Source: Antedon mediterranea (lineage: Eukaryota > Echinodermata > Crinoidea > Comatulida > Antedonidae). Taken from it: 64,000 nucleotides of DNA. Made by a program: the position numbers and the translations under genes. This document shows positions 13,401 through 28,400 of this stretch, in pieces. Each line of letters begins with the position of its first letter. Position 1 is the stretch's first letter. The stretch is from assembly GCF_964355755.1 (NCBI RefSeq), contig NC_092671.1:26722070-26786069 (forward strand). The letters run 5' to 3'. The notes under the pieces were generated by a model. It did no database searches and was not told the origin of the DNA. It saw only the letters and a program-made list of their open reading frames with translations.

Positions 13401-16400
13401 GGGTGTTTTTCGATCGTGGTATACACTGTCTAATGGATGTCCGTTTTGAAAAATACCCACAGACAATAATACGAGGATGCTTCTCATTTTCCTATCTCCT
13501 CCTACGATAATTGTTTTTAATGGCTGAAAACCGGTTGAACAGCTCGAGTACAGCATCATAATGTTGAAGACAGGCCGATTTTCTTAAAAAAATACTATTT
13601 TGATAGATTTAATATACGTTTATACAAATGTATTGATTTGCGATGAATGGAACATTCCAATCTCTGTTCCTCAAGTGTCTATTCCCTCAGGCGTCGTAAA
13701 GGCAAGTACTGTATACTCAAACAGAAATTCGATCCATTTTTTTTTCAATCTGTGCTGCAGTGGTTGGATATACATTTTGTTTTAAACGGATAATGAGCTA
13801 GAGTTTTCACTCGTCGTATATTATGTACAAATCTTTATTATTGCAATTAAACCACCCACATCATCACCCTTCTCTCACTGGCATGAGTAGCGTTGTAAAA
13901 CCAGTAGAGGATCGGTACATCACATGCCCTAAACGCAGAACAACTTTGGTGGGTAGGGTAGGAACCAACTTAAGTATGAATTGGCTCTAAGAAACAATTG
14001 AAAACCATTAGGCCTACTTATTAAGTAGAGTTAGATAATTTAATATTTATTGAAGATTAAATCGAATTTATGATTTTCCCCGAATAGAGGTGGTTTTCAC
14101 AAATTGTTTTACATTATATAAACATATACACGTCGTAGTGATGTATCGTTACATGTACTGTACTATTTCAATCGACTATGACGGTGATAGTTTCAACAAA
14201 GTATTACATCGCAATGTTTTACTGTGTTTAGTGGTATATTATTTGTAAAACATGAAAACAATTAATATTTCGTTATTAAATAGATAAAGAATATATTTAA
14301 AAATTGTTCCTCTTTGCACCCATCCTCTTCCCCCATCCCTCAACCCTAATGTTACATACAAAACACAAATTAAGTTTGTTTAAATTTGACTTAAACAATT
14401 GGTCTCATTTTGTGACAAGTTTCTCTTTCGGAAGTAATTCCCAGGGTGCTAATTTTAGTTGAGTACATAAATCACATTGTCTATTTATTCGTTCCTGTAA
14501 ACGACATGTATTTGTCCTGCGGTACGTACATTTGAAATCGCCAGTTTTTTAACGCTAAAATTATTATGTATTCGAGAACCATCTGTGGGCACGACCTAGA
14601 TGGTACGCGAGCGAAGCGAGCGTACCATCTAGTTATAACCAATTTATTAAAGTTCAATTTGGTCTTTTAATACATTTGTATGGTTATATGTATTGTATGG
14701 TGTTATTCAGTCGCCTTATAAAACAAATACTTTGCAATTAAAGGTCAAATGTCAATATTGACCAATCAACCAATTTGCATTTAAAACCAAATAAAAACTA
14801 ACATTTAGGACAAAATGTTAGGTTTTATCATTCTGTTAAGACATCTATCAATCATACACAATCAAAAGAGCACATTTATCATTACACAAGTTGACATGGG
14901 TCAAAGGTCAACATTTGAATAAATGATATACTAAATAATGCAAAGTTATTCAAACTATGAGATCGATGTTCATAAATGTAATCACGTTATTTGATCAGTG
15001 AAGTTATGGTATTTTTATATTTTTTCTAGTGCGCATTATTTTAAATGTATTAATATAATAATACTGTAAAATAAATAATAAAATTAACATTATGACGATT
15101 GAAATGTTATGATGTTAAAATGTTGCGCTGACCTTCAATGATTTGCCACTATACAGTTGCATTTATTAGGGCTACGATATTCGTTTTTGGAAAATAAACT
15201 ACTATTCATCAGAACCAGAGAATAGCATAGCCAAATCCAGGTGGCCAAACTCAATCCACAACTCACTACACAGACAGACCACAATTTTTATATAGTTTGG
15301 CCCATACAGGAAAGAGTTTCCTGTATACAAAGGATTCTAAAATAACCTATATGGATTTGCCCGAATGAACCCTCTAAGGACCCTTTTGGGATCTCTATGT
15401 GGTGTGCTACATAAGGCCCTGTATTAGAATTTAGTATGGGGTAAATAATTCATAGATGAACTATGGAATAAAACTAAATGTGCACCCTCAATCTTTAAAT
15501 AACATTTATGGATTTGCCCAAATGAACCCAAGGGCCGGTCGTTCTCCATGGATGGACATTAAGCCCCATAATGGAAATATAAATAAGGGGTGACACTGTG
15601 AGTTCATATAGACAGGCGCGGCCCATGAATTAAGCTGCCTGTGCACTCTCGATCCTTAAGAAAAATTTATGGATTTGCCCAAATTAACCCAAGGGCCGGT
15701 CCTCCATGGACATTAAGCCCCATAATGGAAATATAATGGGTGACACTGTGGGTTTATATAGACAGGCAGAACCATGGAATAAAGCTGCCTGTGCACTCTC
15801 GATCCTTAAGGAACACTTATGGATTTGCACAAATTAACCCAAGGGCCGATCCTCCATGGATGGACATTAAGCCCCATAATGGACATATAATGGGTGACAA
15901 TGTGGGTTCATAATAGACAGGCGGGGTCCATGGAATAAAGCTGCCTTGCACTCTCGATCCTTAACGAACACTTATGGATTTGCCCAAATTAACCCAAGGG
16001 CTGGTCATCCATGGACATTAAGCCTCATAATGGAAATATTATAAGGGGTGACAATGTGGGTTTATATAGACAGGCACATGGAATAAAGCTGCCTGTGCAC
16101 TCTCAATCCTTAAGGAACTGATTTAGATTTTGCCTAAAATGAAACAACAGCAGGTCATCTATTTAGAGCCTTCTGTGGTTCTCTATTGTATGTTCAGTTC
16201 TACATTTGGCTCCTGTATCGGATCAATGCATTTGGCTACATAAGTTACTGTGTTAGAAATATATCGGGTAACTAAAACTGTAGGTTCCAATATTAAGCCA
16301 TGGGAAAAGCCTGTCTGTGCACCCTCAATCCTTTTAAAAGGAACCCATATGGATTTGCCAAAATGAACCAAGGGTAACTTCTGAATTCTCTATGAGCCGT

Positions 16401-19400
16401 ACATTCCGTTTATTGGAGATACATGGATACCTGATTGAAATTGCTCAAAAGAAAGACATTGTACTGTATAGTAATAGTATTATTCCCCTTCCACACCTCT
16501 TTGAATTAAATCCGCCCTGATAGGCTCTTATGTACAGGATTTCAAGGCAATAATCACACTTGTATTTTTCAAACAGTATAATCTATTAGATTGAATAAAA
16601 ATATCTATTATAAACAATTTGCCGTTAGAAATCTCTATGCCATATCGTTATTTAGATGAGAAAAACAGGTCAAAGGTTAAAATTACAGAAAAATAGGTGT
16701 TTCAGTCACTTTTTGAAAAAAATGTTGCATTATGGCAAGTATAAATATATATATTGTGAACAATTTAACACCAAAATTGGCTCCTTACGACAAATATTTA
16801 TTAATTTATGTTTTTATAACCTTATTCAATTATGTCAAAGGTTAATAACTACACTTCCGGTCATTTTCAAGCAATATCATCTGTTATACTGAATATAAAT
16901 GTATATCTTGGGAACAATTTGCTCCTATTTTTAATTCTCTCCGACCTGCCGTTACTTAGATATAGCAAAAAGAGGTCAAAGGTCAAAATTGCTAACAATG
17001 GGGTTTCCGGTCAATTTTCCAAAGAAAGTTCTGTTAGAGCTAATATAAACATATACAATGTGAAAAATTTGACACCAAAATTATCTCACTACGTCCAGAA
17101 TTACCAGAGATATAGCATGTTTTTATATTGGTCAATTTTGAACTTTGACCCTTTATATCTCGAAAACGCTTCCTATCCTGATCGATTACCTTCCATATTC
17201 GTAATCTACGGAAAATTCTGGTCTAGAAAAGTTGGATGGCAATTTGTCCCCTTTCGGGTGGTGATATCCCCCCCTCCTGCCACCGGACTATATACTGTAG
17301 TTTAGTTTATGATTGTATTTTTGCTCTGTACAGTAGGTCAGATATTTAAACAAAATATTTAGTACTGATTGAGTGATCATATCTCGAAAACGCTTCCTAT
17401 CCTGATCGATTACCTTCCATATTCGTAATCTACGGAAAATTCTGGTCTAGAAAAGTTGGATGGCAATTTGTCCCCTTTCGGGTGGTGATATCCCCCCCTC
17501 CTGCCACCGGACTATATACTGTAGTTTAGTTTATGATTGTATTTTTGCTCTGTACAGTAGGTCAGATATTTAAACAAAATATTTAGTACTGATTGAGTGA
17601 TCAAAAATAATTGATATAATAAACCATTTCCTATATCTGAAGAAAGAACAATGATTAAAATTGTTAGTCAAAAAGTCGAATTGAAATATTTCTTGTTTAC
17701 TATGCCCCGATGAAAGGCAGTAAATATTTATTTAACATGGACTTGGTTGGAGTAGGCCTGGCTACAGTAGTGGCACAGTTTCGCTGCGAAGATGCAAACA
17801 TCAACAATATGCAATAAATATTCCCAAAGCATACTTTATTTGTTTCTTCATATTTTAATTCACTAAATCCTCTAAGTCAATACATCGTAGGCTAGGGCTA
17901 GCTACATGCAATCGTCACGTCGCTGTGACAGAAATGCGCAGTTTAGCAAGTCTATAGTTCTAGGGCATGGCAATAACTATAGACCGGCCATTAACCAATC
18001 AGATGTCACGAATTGAAAGGTGCTGGTGTATATACAATCTGTTTTTTTAAGTATGGTAATAAGGTATTTTAGTCTGGTTTATATAAAGTATAAAAATAGT
18101 CACTGTTGTATGTTAATTCTGTAGGAAATGGCAGAGGTAGCTTCATTCCAGTCCAAAGCACTGGAAGCGCAACAGATATCTAGGGAAAAGGAAGTGATGT
18201 CACTACGACAACAACTATTGGACATACAAACCCAGAGCGATGAAAAAGCTATCATCGGTAAGTATATTGATATCTATTGTGTAAAGGAAGCCATGCTACA
18301 AATAATTTCATGAGGTGAAAATAAAAACATTTCATCTTAGAATGAATTAAATTATTTGTACCATTGCACAACATTTAGTTTTTGAGAAGCAAGTCAAGGC
18401 CTAATTTTGAAGGTGGATTAGAACAATTAGAGATGACATGATACTACTAAAGGTTTATTTTTTCGAACAGCGCCATGGTTGGTCTTGTGTAAGAATGAAT
18501 ATGCTGCATATAATGAAATTCAACTAGAATGTAACAAAATTCTATGAACACATAGAGTAGTCATTAAATATATCATGTGACCCACAATTCTCCAATCAAA
18601 TGACAAGAATCTACTTAGGTGCAGTGTGTTATAATATAACCTCCCCTCAATGTTTGGCTGTTTTAAAAATCTATGTTATGATTTCTATTGTTCAAGGTAA
18701 ACTGCACCATCATATAGTAGCCCTTCAAGTGAGTGAGGGTACTGCTGTACGTAAGCTAGAGTCATCAGTTTCCAAGATCAGAAAGATGGAAGCTCACCTG
18801 CTGCGACTTGAACAACAACTAGATGAGAAAGAACAATCCCTGTATCATACCAAAGTGGATGCTAGAAATAAGTCTAAACATCTTAAAAGGACCATTCAGG
18901 TAGGTTTGAGCAAGGAAATCCAACAACAGGACACTGAGCTTGCCTTGCCAAGATAAGAACTCGTAACAGTCCTAGAAGTATGCATGCCTAATTAAACAAA
19001 TTACTGCACAAGATTTTTTTATGTTATTGATAACATACAAATATTTGTGAATGATCATAAACTAAAAGCATTTTTCAATGAAACTTAATATCAAGGCTCA
19101 ACTTCTTGTAATGTATTTGTGCAATTCTGTCGTAAAGGCAGTGGCTCTGGAATTGCTGATGTGATATAAAATGAGCTGTGTAAACTTCTCTATTATTTGT
19201 CAATTAGTTACTTTTTTATTGTAGGAGCTTCGTCGGCAGTTTAGTGGCGCGATTCCTCTTAGTGAGCAAGATAAATTCTCTAAAGCAATGATACAAATGA
19301 GGCAAGACAAAGAACGTATGGACCAAGAATTGAAAATGGTAAGGCTTTTTATCACATTCCTTTTTTTTACTGTGCCTATATATGAAATATACGCAGAATC

Positions 19401-22400
19401 CTAGTATGTGCAAGCAGGCAGTACAGTGCCACTATTACTATGCTATTGAATATCACCACTTTTCACATCAGATTGCCTTTGAGAAAGAGAAGGTTGAAGA
19501 AAAAGTTGCTCAGTTAGAGGTTGGCAACAAAGGTTTGCAAGAATTGATGGCAACCCTTATGGATGGCAAAGGTGCTGGTAAGGTTGCAGAATGGCATACG
19601 AAGATCCAGCAGATGAGACTTCAGGATCTTAAGAACTCGCGCCAGATTAATCGTCTTAAAGAACAGGTAAGAGGGTTTTGATATTCATTGGTATTTCATC
19701 ACTGTATCATTTGTTTTAACAAATGAGGGAATATGAATCAGAATCAGTGGTACAAATGACTAAAGAAAGATTAGAAGCCATTTTATTTCACAAAATTGGT
19801 CTAAGGGGATGTGATTCAACTTAAAACTATAGTATAATGGTAGGGGAAATCTGTTTAGCATGCGAGTGGCATGAGAGACCTGTATGTGCCACATTGCTTG
19901 TATCCTTAGATAAAGCTTTTGCCTTGTGTACATACAACGCATTCTGAAGGACTTCTTCCATTTAGGAGTAAACGTCATTGTTAAATAATCTTAGTTTTAA
20001 ATTCAAAGTTATTTTAAACACTTGGCACTAATTAATAATTAGAAAAGTGTAGGGGATCTATTGCAGTGTGCTGATCATGGTAGCCACTGTGGTGGGCCTA
20101 ATCTGAATACAATTGATTTGTCTTTTACCACAGTACAATTTCACAGTGTTGATTATTGGTCAATATTTGTCATAGAGATTAGGATTTAAAAAATGTGTGA
20201 ATTTTTTGTGAGGTGTTTGCAATTTTGTTTCATAAGTATTATTTTATTCCTGCAGTTGAAGTATAATGAAGGACTTAATACAACGCATGAAAGAACAGTT
20301 GCAAACCTTGAAGAAGACATTGTCCGCATTCAGAGGGAAGCTGAAGAAAAGCAGCTGCTTTGGGAGCAAAGAGAAGTTGAGCTGGAGAGGATTATTGATA
20401 GTCTGGAAAAGCAACAGAAAGCCATGGCTAATGCAGCTCTCAGAGTAAGTTGCCTCTAATTAAGTGTCTGTGTGCTACTGGTAAGATCTGTATACTGACT
20501 CGCCAAGTGGTTTTTGTCAGTGATGTCTTTGACTTCTTGGTTGTATTTCCCTCATACAGTAATATAATACAGATAAAACATATAGGTAATACTTTCTACA
20601 TTTTATTCATATTTGAATATTGTGCATGTTTCATGTGACAAATAAAACTGTAAATATCATCTTCTGTTAGTTTGTAAATCCTCCAAATCCTCCCACGATA
20701 TTTTGTGTTTCCCACAAAGTTCATGAATTAACAATTTACAAAATACAGAGAAGTAAAAAACAACTTGTTTTTCCCATTTTAATTGTTTATTTATTTAACT
20801 TTGTTTTACTGGGATCTCTAACAGATGTACTATAGCAATACAGCTGACTTAAACAGACCCTCAGTACAAAAAATATACAATATACCAACCAATCTTCAAA
20901 TTACATACAGATTCATAAATAAAACAAAATATCAATATAATGTAGAAATTATTAACTATATTTTTTATCTCTATTAAAATACAGATGATTAAAAACAATG
21001 AATGAATAACTATTTTCAATTTCTATTTCTGTAGTTTGAAGAGGCAACAGGATCCATGCCTGATCCTACCTTACCAGTAGCCAACCAGCTTGAACATGCA
21101 CTTAGAACTATAAAACAACATGTCAAAACTATTTTGGATACTCGAGCAGAAAATAAAGGACTCCAGAAGGTAAGTCATAAAATTAACACTCTATACATTG
21201 AAAGCTATTCAAGGGACTCTTATATTCAAGGGACACTCTTATTGAAGGGACACCCAATGGACACACTTTCCTGTGAAACACACAAGGGACAATATTTGTG
21301 CACCTTTCAGGGGACACACCCATTAAGAAGATACATGTTGAATCCCAAATATGTCCACAAAATACAAGTTCTACTACTGTATACCAATGCAATTTGAAAT
21401 GGTTTATATTTAAGATATTTAATAGCATTTACAATAAAATATTGTATACTGCCCTCTATATCAAATATTATAATTACTGTATACTGTACTGTATTTAAAA
21501 ATTATTATAGCAGTGTAATTTTTAGTATAAGATGAGAGTGGTAGGTAATGTGGGAAGGGATTGATTGGAGGAGATTTTTTTTTTTAATTCTTGGTTTGAT
21601 TTGTGTAATATTTGTAGAAAAAATGTGTAGGAAGTCTTGATCTCTTGTACATATACAAATACTTGTATATATTGAAATGTAGTATAACAGATATTATTTT
21701 ATGTATATATTTATATGGCTGTCTGTCTGTTTTCATGTAGTTAAACACACCTTAGTTTCTAGATTTTCTAGGCCAAGTTCAACCACAACCAAAAAATACT
21801 AAAAATGTTTCCCAACTGTTAATTTTAATATATTTATATAGCCAGTATTACAAACAATGTTGTCTCACGCGCTTAATAATAAGTTTAAAGCTAACCCAAT
21901 ACATCTCATTTTTCTACAGAATCTGAACAGTATTGAAAAACAATTGGCCAGGACTGAAGACAATCTTCTTGCGAGAGACAAAGTAATCAATGAACTTCGT
22001 CTACGGCTTCCAGCTTCGGCAGAGAGAGATGAGATTATTAAAGATCAGATGGCAGAAGGAGTGCGATATCAGCACATCGACGAAGCTTGCCAACACAAAC
22101 AAGCCTTAAAGGTTGCTCAGGCTCAGATGGAATCTTTACAAGCACGTATTCAGCAGAAGGAAGATGCTATTCAGAAGTACATGGATCTGTTAGATCAGTC
22201 TCGAAGAGTAAGTGGTTTTTCTTTTGCTCTCTCTAGCTAATTCTCGGTACTGTATCTATAAATTGTACAGTTACGTATGCAAATTCAAAGATGCCTGTAT
22301 CGTAATAACATAATACAGGTGCCATATGAAGCCATATGTGGAGAGACTGTACAGACAATCTGGTTATCTCTCAAAATATTTAAAAAAAACTGATCATCTC

Positions 22401-25400
22401 ATTGTAGCATCTTCTTGTCCAGTCTTCTGAGAATGTGTCTTCTTAGTGAAAGAGAAACTTGAGAAAAAAATATTTGTAGAAAAAGAAAATAATAGGGTTA
22501 AAATACTTATTTAACATTAATGACCATTCAGTAAAAAAAATGAGATAAATATTTGTATATTTAAATTTAAAAAGTAAGCTCTTTCAACAAATAACTGCCC
22601 AACCTCAGTTGTAAACTGAAATTTACAATTTTAGTATGAATTTATATGCATTGTATGTCATTTTTCTTTGTTTTTAAAATGGGTTAAACTCAACTAGACA
22701 GATCTATTTTTAACCTCAACTTGCCATACCTGTTACTATGTAATTATGGAATTGATGTTTGTTGATGTGACATGGTGGGACCAAACCCTATTACTCACAC
22801 AGGTGATTTCATCCCATACTCTCCCAGATACACGGTGTTACTTTTTTTCACGCTGCTGCTTTAGCCCGCTACGTCCCAGGAGGATGACTCATTTATAAGC
22901 TGAAAGCAAGCAGCAGTTATAGTATCTAAGGCAGTTTGCGACTTTGTAAACTCCGCTACAATGTATAAATCCCAGCTGCTGGACCCAAGAAATGTCTGGG
23001 AAAAGAGAGTCTATGAGGGCTCACGGTTGAATGTTTTTGGATTCTTTCCCTTTGATTAGTTGACACGAATCAACAGACTGTGGAATAATTTTCTCGGTTG
23101 TACCGCCATGAAGTTACGTTGTCTCTAGAGGGTATTCAGTGGCATGCCTTGAGGTCACACACACACACACAGCACATTGATTTGATTTGAATTTATTAGG
23201 AAAATCATCATAAAATATACAGACAAAGTGATAACATAAAGTACTGACATTACAAATAATACATTTATAAAAGATTTTCCAGGAAAGCCCAAAAAGCATT
23301 AAAGTTCAAAATGGACCATTTTTAAATGGGCATGTGATTCATAATTAAAAAACTATCTTTGATTTGTATGTATTTTTGCGATTAAAGGACATCTTTTTAA
23401 TAATTAATCATAAATATATGTAAAGAAAGAATATGATTAATTTTAAAATGTTGAGCGGCGTTTTTTGTAAGAAATATTTCTTGTTTACAATTACTGTTAT
23501 TGCCCTTTACACAAAATTTACAAGATATATAAGAGTGAGCCCTCTTCAGACGTCATGTATATAATACTATACTAAACTACCCATAGATTTTACACTATTG
23601 TCGACTAGGTAGAAGCATAGTGATTCCAATATAAGCGGAGACTAAGCAAAAAGGCCGTTGTACGTCTGTTCCAGTAAGAAGATATAAATCCGAACACAAA
23701 TTCTTAAAGCATTGTGAAGTTTTTATAAACATTAATTATTATTGTTAATCGCAATGAAATGAATAATATCTTTCACATTTTTGCATACAAGGATCGTATA
23801 GAATACGTTCTGTTGTTTATAATGTATGATCAAGCTGCAATGCAGACGTACTGTAGTATTGCGTAACTGTTCAATGGGTGTGACTAGAACATTGAATTAT
23901 TGATTGCTGCAGCCATATTTATTAGCCAATCTAATCTAATAATACCTCTCTATGGTAATACCCTGTAATACTATATATGGAGATCAACAGAGAAACAACA
24001 TCCTTATTTGAAAAAGATCATGTATCAGAATGAATCATGTAACTTTAGTAAATTCTATGGAATTTGGAAAATGTATTAAAATATCATATGTTCTACATTC
24101 AATGAATTAACCTCCATATTCTCTGAAATCAAACAACTAACCAAATATTAAACATTTCTGGTTTACAATTTATTATTACTGTATTTAGCTGCAAAAACAT
24201 TTTTTTTTTTAATGAAAGGTTAACTGGGTGTGTTGTTATAACATCCATCCAGGATCTATTTAAATCTTGTATTGCCTTTATACCTTCCTCCTGATCTATT
24301 GCCGATTCTTTTAAATAAACAAATTCTCAAGCTCTTCCATTGAAAAAACTGCTATTTGCTGTAAAACAGCAACAGAGCCACCCAGTTATGTTTTCAACAG
24401 GTATTAGTGGGGTTCACATGGAACGATGTCTAGAAGAAGTGGATTTAACAATTTTCTACTAACTGGACTAACCTTGACAAATCCCGTTCTTTGGCACAAT
24501 TATGTCTAGTTAATTCAATTTCATAAAAACCTGGTATTGAAGATTTTAAATACTATTTTATGTATAAAATCATCTCTTCTTTTATTTATCCTGTATGTTG
24601 TTTACTTTTAACTTAACTTGATTACCAATTAATCATTTGTTAAATTTTGTATACTTTTTTTATATACTTTTCAGTATAGTAAATATTGTAGGCCTACCAT
24701 CTTCTCTTATATCTATTAGACCTCTGTTCCTCATCAGACATAGTTCATTAAATTTTTTAGGACATTTTACGGTAGTACACAATGAAGAATAACCATATTC
24801 TTTGCAATTTAAATGTAAAATATGAAAATTCTTCAATTGGGTTAAAAAATTCTTTAATTTCATTGGTGCAAATGAGACTGAAGGTCACCTGCTGGGTTGT
24901 TAATTGGATTACCCTCATAAAATAACTGGCTATCCTTGGATTTAGTTCTAAATCCAAGCAGCAATTATTGTCCAGAAAAAAACCATCATCCGGACATAAT
25001 TGAGCGTTCACATCCAAATTATGGCGAGATCATATAGATAATCTAGTTAAATTAACTAGCCATAGTTCGATGTGAACGCCACTATTGACCGGAATTTATT
25101 TCAACATATTTATTTGATTTCTGTAGTTAAAAAATAATACAGACTAAATTGTGATTTGTTTAATATTCTGTAGGCCTAGTATAAACCGGCCTTGAGGAGA
25201 GATGAAAGTTATTGTCTGTGTACTATTGAACATCTAGTCACACTGAAGAAAGACTAAAAAGGATCAATCTACGCCTCTCTCCATAGTCCACTGTGCTTTG
25301 AGATGGTTATTGTAGTTCTGTATCATAATATAGTACCAATACAATTTACCATATTAATATTATCATATTTGTCATCATTGTGAAATACCAGCATATTTAT

Positions 25401-28400
25401 GTAAAGTCAAAAAAGTATTTTGGAAAATCATGCATATTAAACAAAACTGCAGCTGATTCAATTATGCACAGTACTAGGCTCATACAAGTCTATAAATAAA
25501 GCTATAACATTCAATTCAACACTGACTATCCCTTTAAGTGACTGGGCATGCACACCATCTGGTAATAGTATATCAGATTTTAGTCTACAGGGGATAAATG
25601 GGGTCATTGGGATTATATACTGTAAAAATGTAACAAACAACAGGCCTTGAATTGAAAGCATTTTATAGGCCTTGCTACTTATACATTTGAGGAAAGGGTG
25701 TATGCATTGGCAGTGGAAGGTGGTCCTGGTTATCACTCCCAATAAGCTCACAAATGCTGGGTGTCTTATATAGATAGCTCACAACAATAAATAGAATGTG
25801 TTTCTCTGCATCTCTCAAAAACACCCAATACAGTATTAATAACTTATAATTTCATTTATACTTGGGTTCTACTACCAACCAGGCTTTAGTTTGTTTTTAA
25901 CCTCAGATTGATTAAAATAGATTCTAATTTTGTTTGGGACTCATGTTTATTAACAATTATCTAGAAAGTTACATGAAGCAGAATGTCCAATTTAAAAATG
26001 TATTATACTGAATCCAAATTTGCTGAAATTTTAATGTAAGAACCGTGTTTATAATGGCTAGTGTAAAGTCATTTTTTTCTGTAATTGAATTAAAGTTTTA
26101 GTTTCAAGATCTGATTTCCTGTTTTTGTGTAATAACAGTATGTAATTGGCTGCTTGAAGATGTATTGTCTTTCTGGGAATTCCCCCAAAATACTGTTAGT
26201 CATCAATTATCGCTTTCAGCTATAAGATCAGTTTTGAAATGCAAATTAATGATACAGCTTTTGTTTTACACTATTTATTTTTTCTATAATAATTGTCACT
26301 GGTTTGTTGCACAGATTGAAAAATCACAGCAAATTGAATAGAAGCAACTAAAGCCATAAACAATATATTACCTTTAATAAAATGGAAATATGTATACTAT
26401 ATAAACTGTACACAATTTCACTGCAAAACTGACATGACAGAAGCATCTCCAATCAGACTAATGGAGTAATACATTATAAGCGCATGTAAAATTGTTTCCA
26501 GGTTTTCCAATTTCAATTGGTGACTGTTTTCTACATATTGTTGATATTTTCATTGGTAAGGTTCCCAATCGCAAAATTAAACCACCACGAAAATAACAGC
26601 AATACAGTACTGTAGGTATATCACCAGCCAGTATACTTACTATTTAAGAACAAACATTGTTCTAGGCTAAAGTTTGCTATGGTGGTATTGATGAAACAAA
26701 AATTCTGGTTATATTAGTGTTAATTATACTATCGGATTAAATTGCTGAGGTTCAAAGATAGAATGTGAAGTTTAACTGAAAACCAATGTTGTTTAAGTAC
26801 TTTTTAAATTTTCTGCTAACATTTTTTAAGAAACTTTCATTGGTTATTATATAAAAGAGTCGTTATCCAATCGAGTTCGAACAATACCATGAAAGCCCCA
26901 GTGGTCTAATGGTTAGGACATCTGCATATCAAGCAGGCGGTCCGAGTTCGAGTCTCGGTTGGGGCGACTTTTTCTCATTCTCACAGATTTCCTCATCTTT
27001 ATCGTTTCAAATTAATTAATTAAATTTCAGTATATCACCGGGCGGTTTAGAATTAATGTTCTTTGCCTATTGTGTTTTTATATATAAAAGTATCTCTTCG
27101 GAGATCCCGTCTCGTGAATAAAAATACTGAAAGATGAGGGCGTATCCATTTGATCTCTGTTGCGCGTGCGTACAACTGAGGACTAGTGCTGTTCCGCCGT
27201 ACCACGCCGAGAATGTTAAAGAGTCGTTATCCAATCGAGTTCGAACAATACCATGAAAGCCCCAGATGTCTAATGGTTAGGACATCTGCATATCAAGCAG
27301 GCGGTTCGAGTTCGAGTCTCGGTTGGGGCGACTTTTTCTCATTCTCACAGATTTCCTCATCTTTATCGTTTCAAATTAATTAATTAAATTTCAGTATATC
27401 ACCGGGCGGTTTAGAATTAATGTTCTTTGCCTATTGTGTTTTTATATATATAATCGAACTCGATTGGATAGCGACTCTTTAACATTCTCGGCGTGGTACG
27501 GCGGAACAGCACTAGTCCTCAGTTGTACGCACGCGCACCAGAGATCAAATTGATACGCCCTCATCTTACAGTATTTTTATTCACTAGGCGGGATCTCCGA
27601 AGAGATACTTTTATATATATAAACAAATCAGGCAAAGAACATTAATTCTAAACCGCCCGGTGATATACTGAAATTTAATTAATTAATTTGAAACGATAAA
27701 GATGAGGATATATATATATATATATAAATCAATGATGTTGCGTAGCACTGTGTAAATTATATATAAATAAATAAATAATTTACAGTATGATTTATATATA
27801 TATATATCGTATTACGTGCACCACTAGAAATCTAGTTTATTGTATTTCGTGTACTAAATGTAATATGCTTTATATTGGTGAAACTAAACGCAGGTTAGGT
27901 GATAGGTTTGTAGAACATTTAAGGTCTATTAAACTAAAGACTCCCGGATTACCTGTAGCCACCCATTTTTGTAATAATGAGCATTCCCTTTCGGATATTA
28001 CTATTTCTGGTGTTAAAGTATGTAATGGTTCTGAGACATCTCGTAGAATTATAGAAGAAAGAATAATTGTAAAGCTTGGCACTCTTGCCCCTACCGGTAT
28101 AAATGTACAATTTAGATCCTTTAAACATTAATTTTGCCAGAGACATTCACATATTAACAATTATTTACACTTGAAGCTTTTGTCTTTGTTTTAAATTTCC
28201 TGCTTTATAAGCAACCATTCCTGCTTTGTACACCATAGCTTTTGGAGGCGTGCCTTTATAACTATGCCTTTTGTTTGTTAACATCTTTGATTGGCTGATT
28301 TGTTTTATTATGTAATTTTGTGACTTATATATATGTTATCCTTTGTTACAATTCTTTTCACCTGATGATGGGTATGCCCGAAACATGTCGTTAAAATAAA

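Larger units (their letters stand above)
12515..17288. mobile_element. 4.8-kb inverted-repeat DNA element flanked by TA
   Basis: The terminal inverted repeats of ~165 bp begin GTCCGGTGGCAGGAGG (12515) and end with its complement (17288), both bordered by TA, as in the Tc1/mariner manner. The TIR continues inward with AATTTTCCGTAGATTACG, GGTAATCGATCAGGATAGG and AAGCGTTTTCGAGATATAAG. The interior has no transposase ORF. It holds an incomplete inner copy of the TIR at 13108-13170, a hairpin at 14598-14634, a ~150-bp tandem array (15190-16440) and three ~165-bp units (16650-17150) related to those of the fold-back element. Confidence 0.75.

Noticed and set aside
16832-17305. 157-codon + strand open frame
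   Set aside because: It runs through three tandem ~165-bp repeat units and the transposon TIR; no domain, and the frame is an accident of the repeats.
25458-25751. 97-codon - strand open frame
   Set aside because: No domain, no splice or poly(A) context, and an amino-acid mix typical of AT-rich random sequence.
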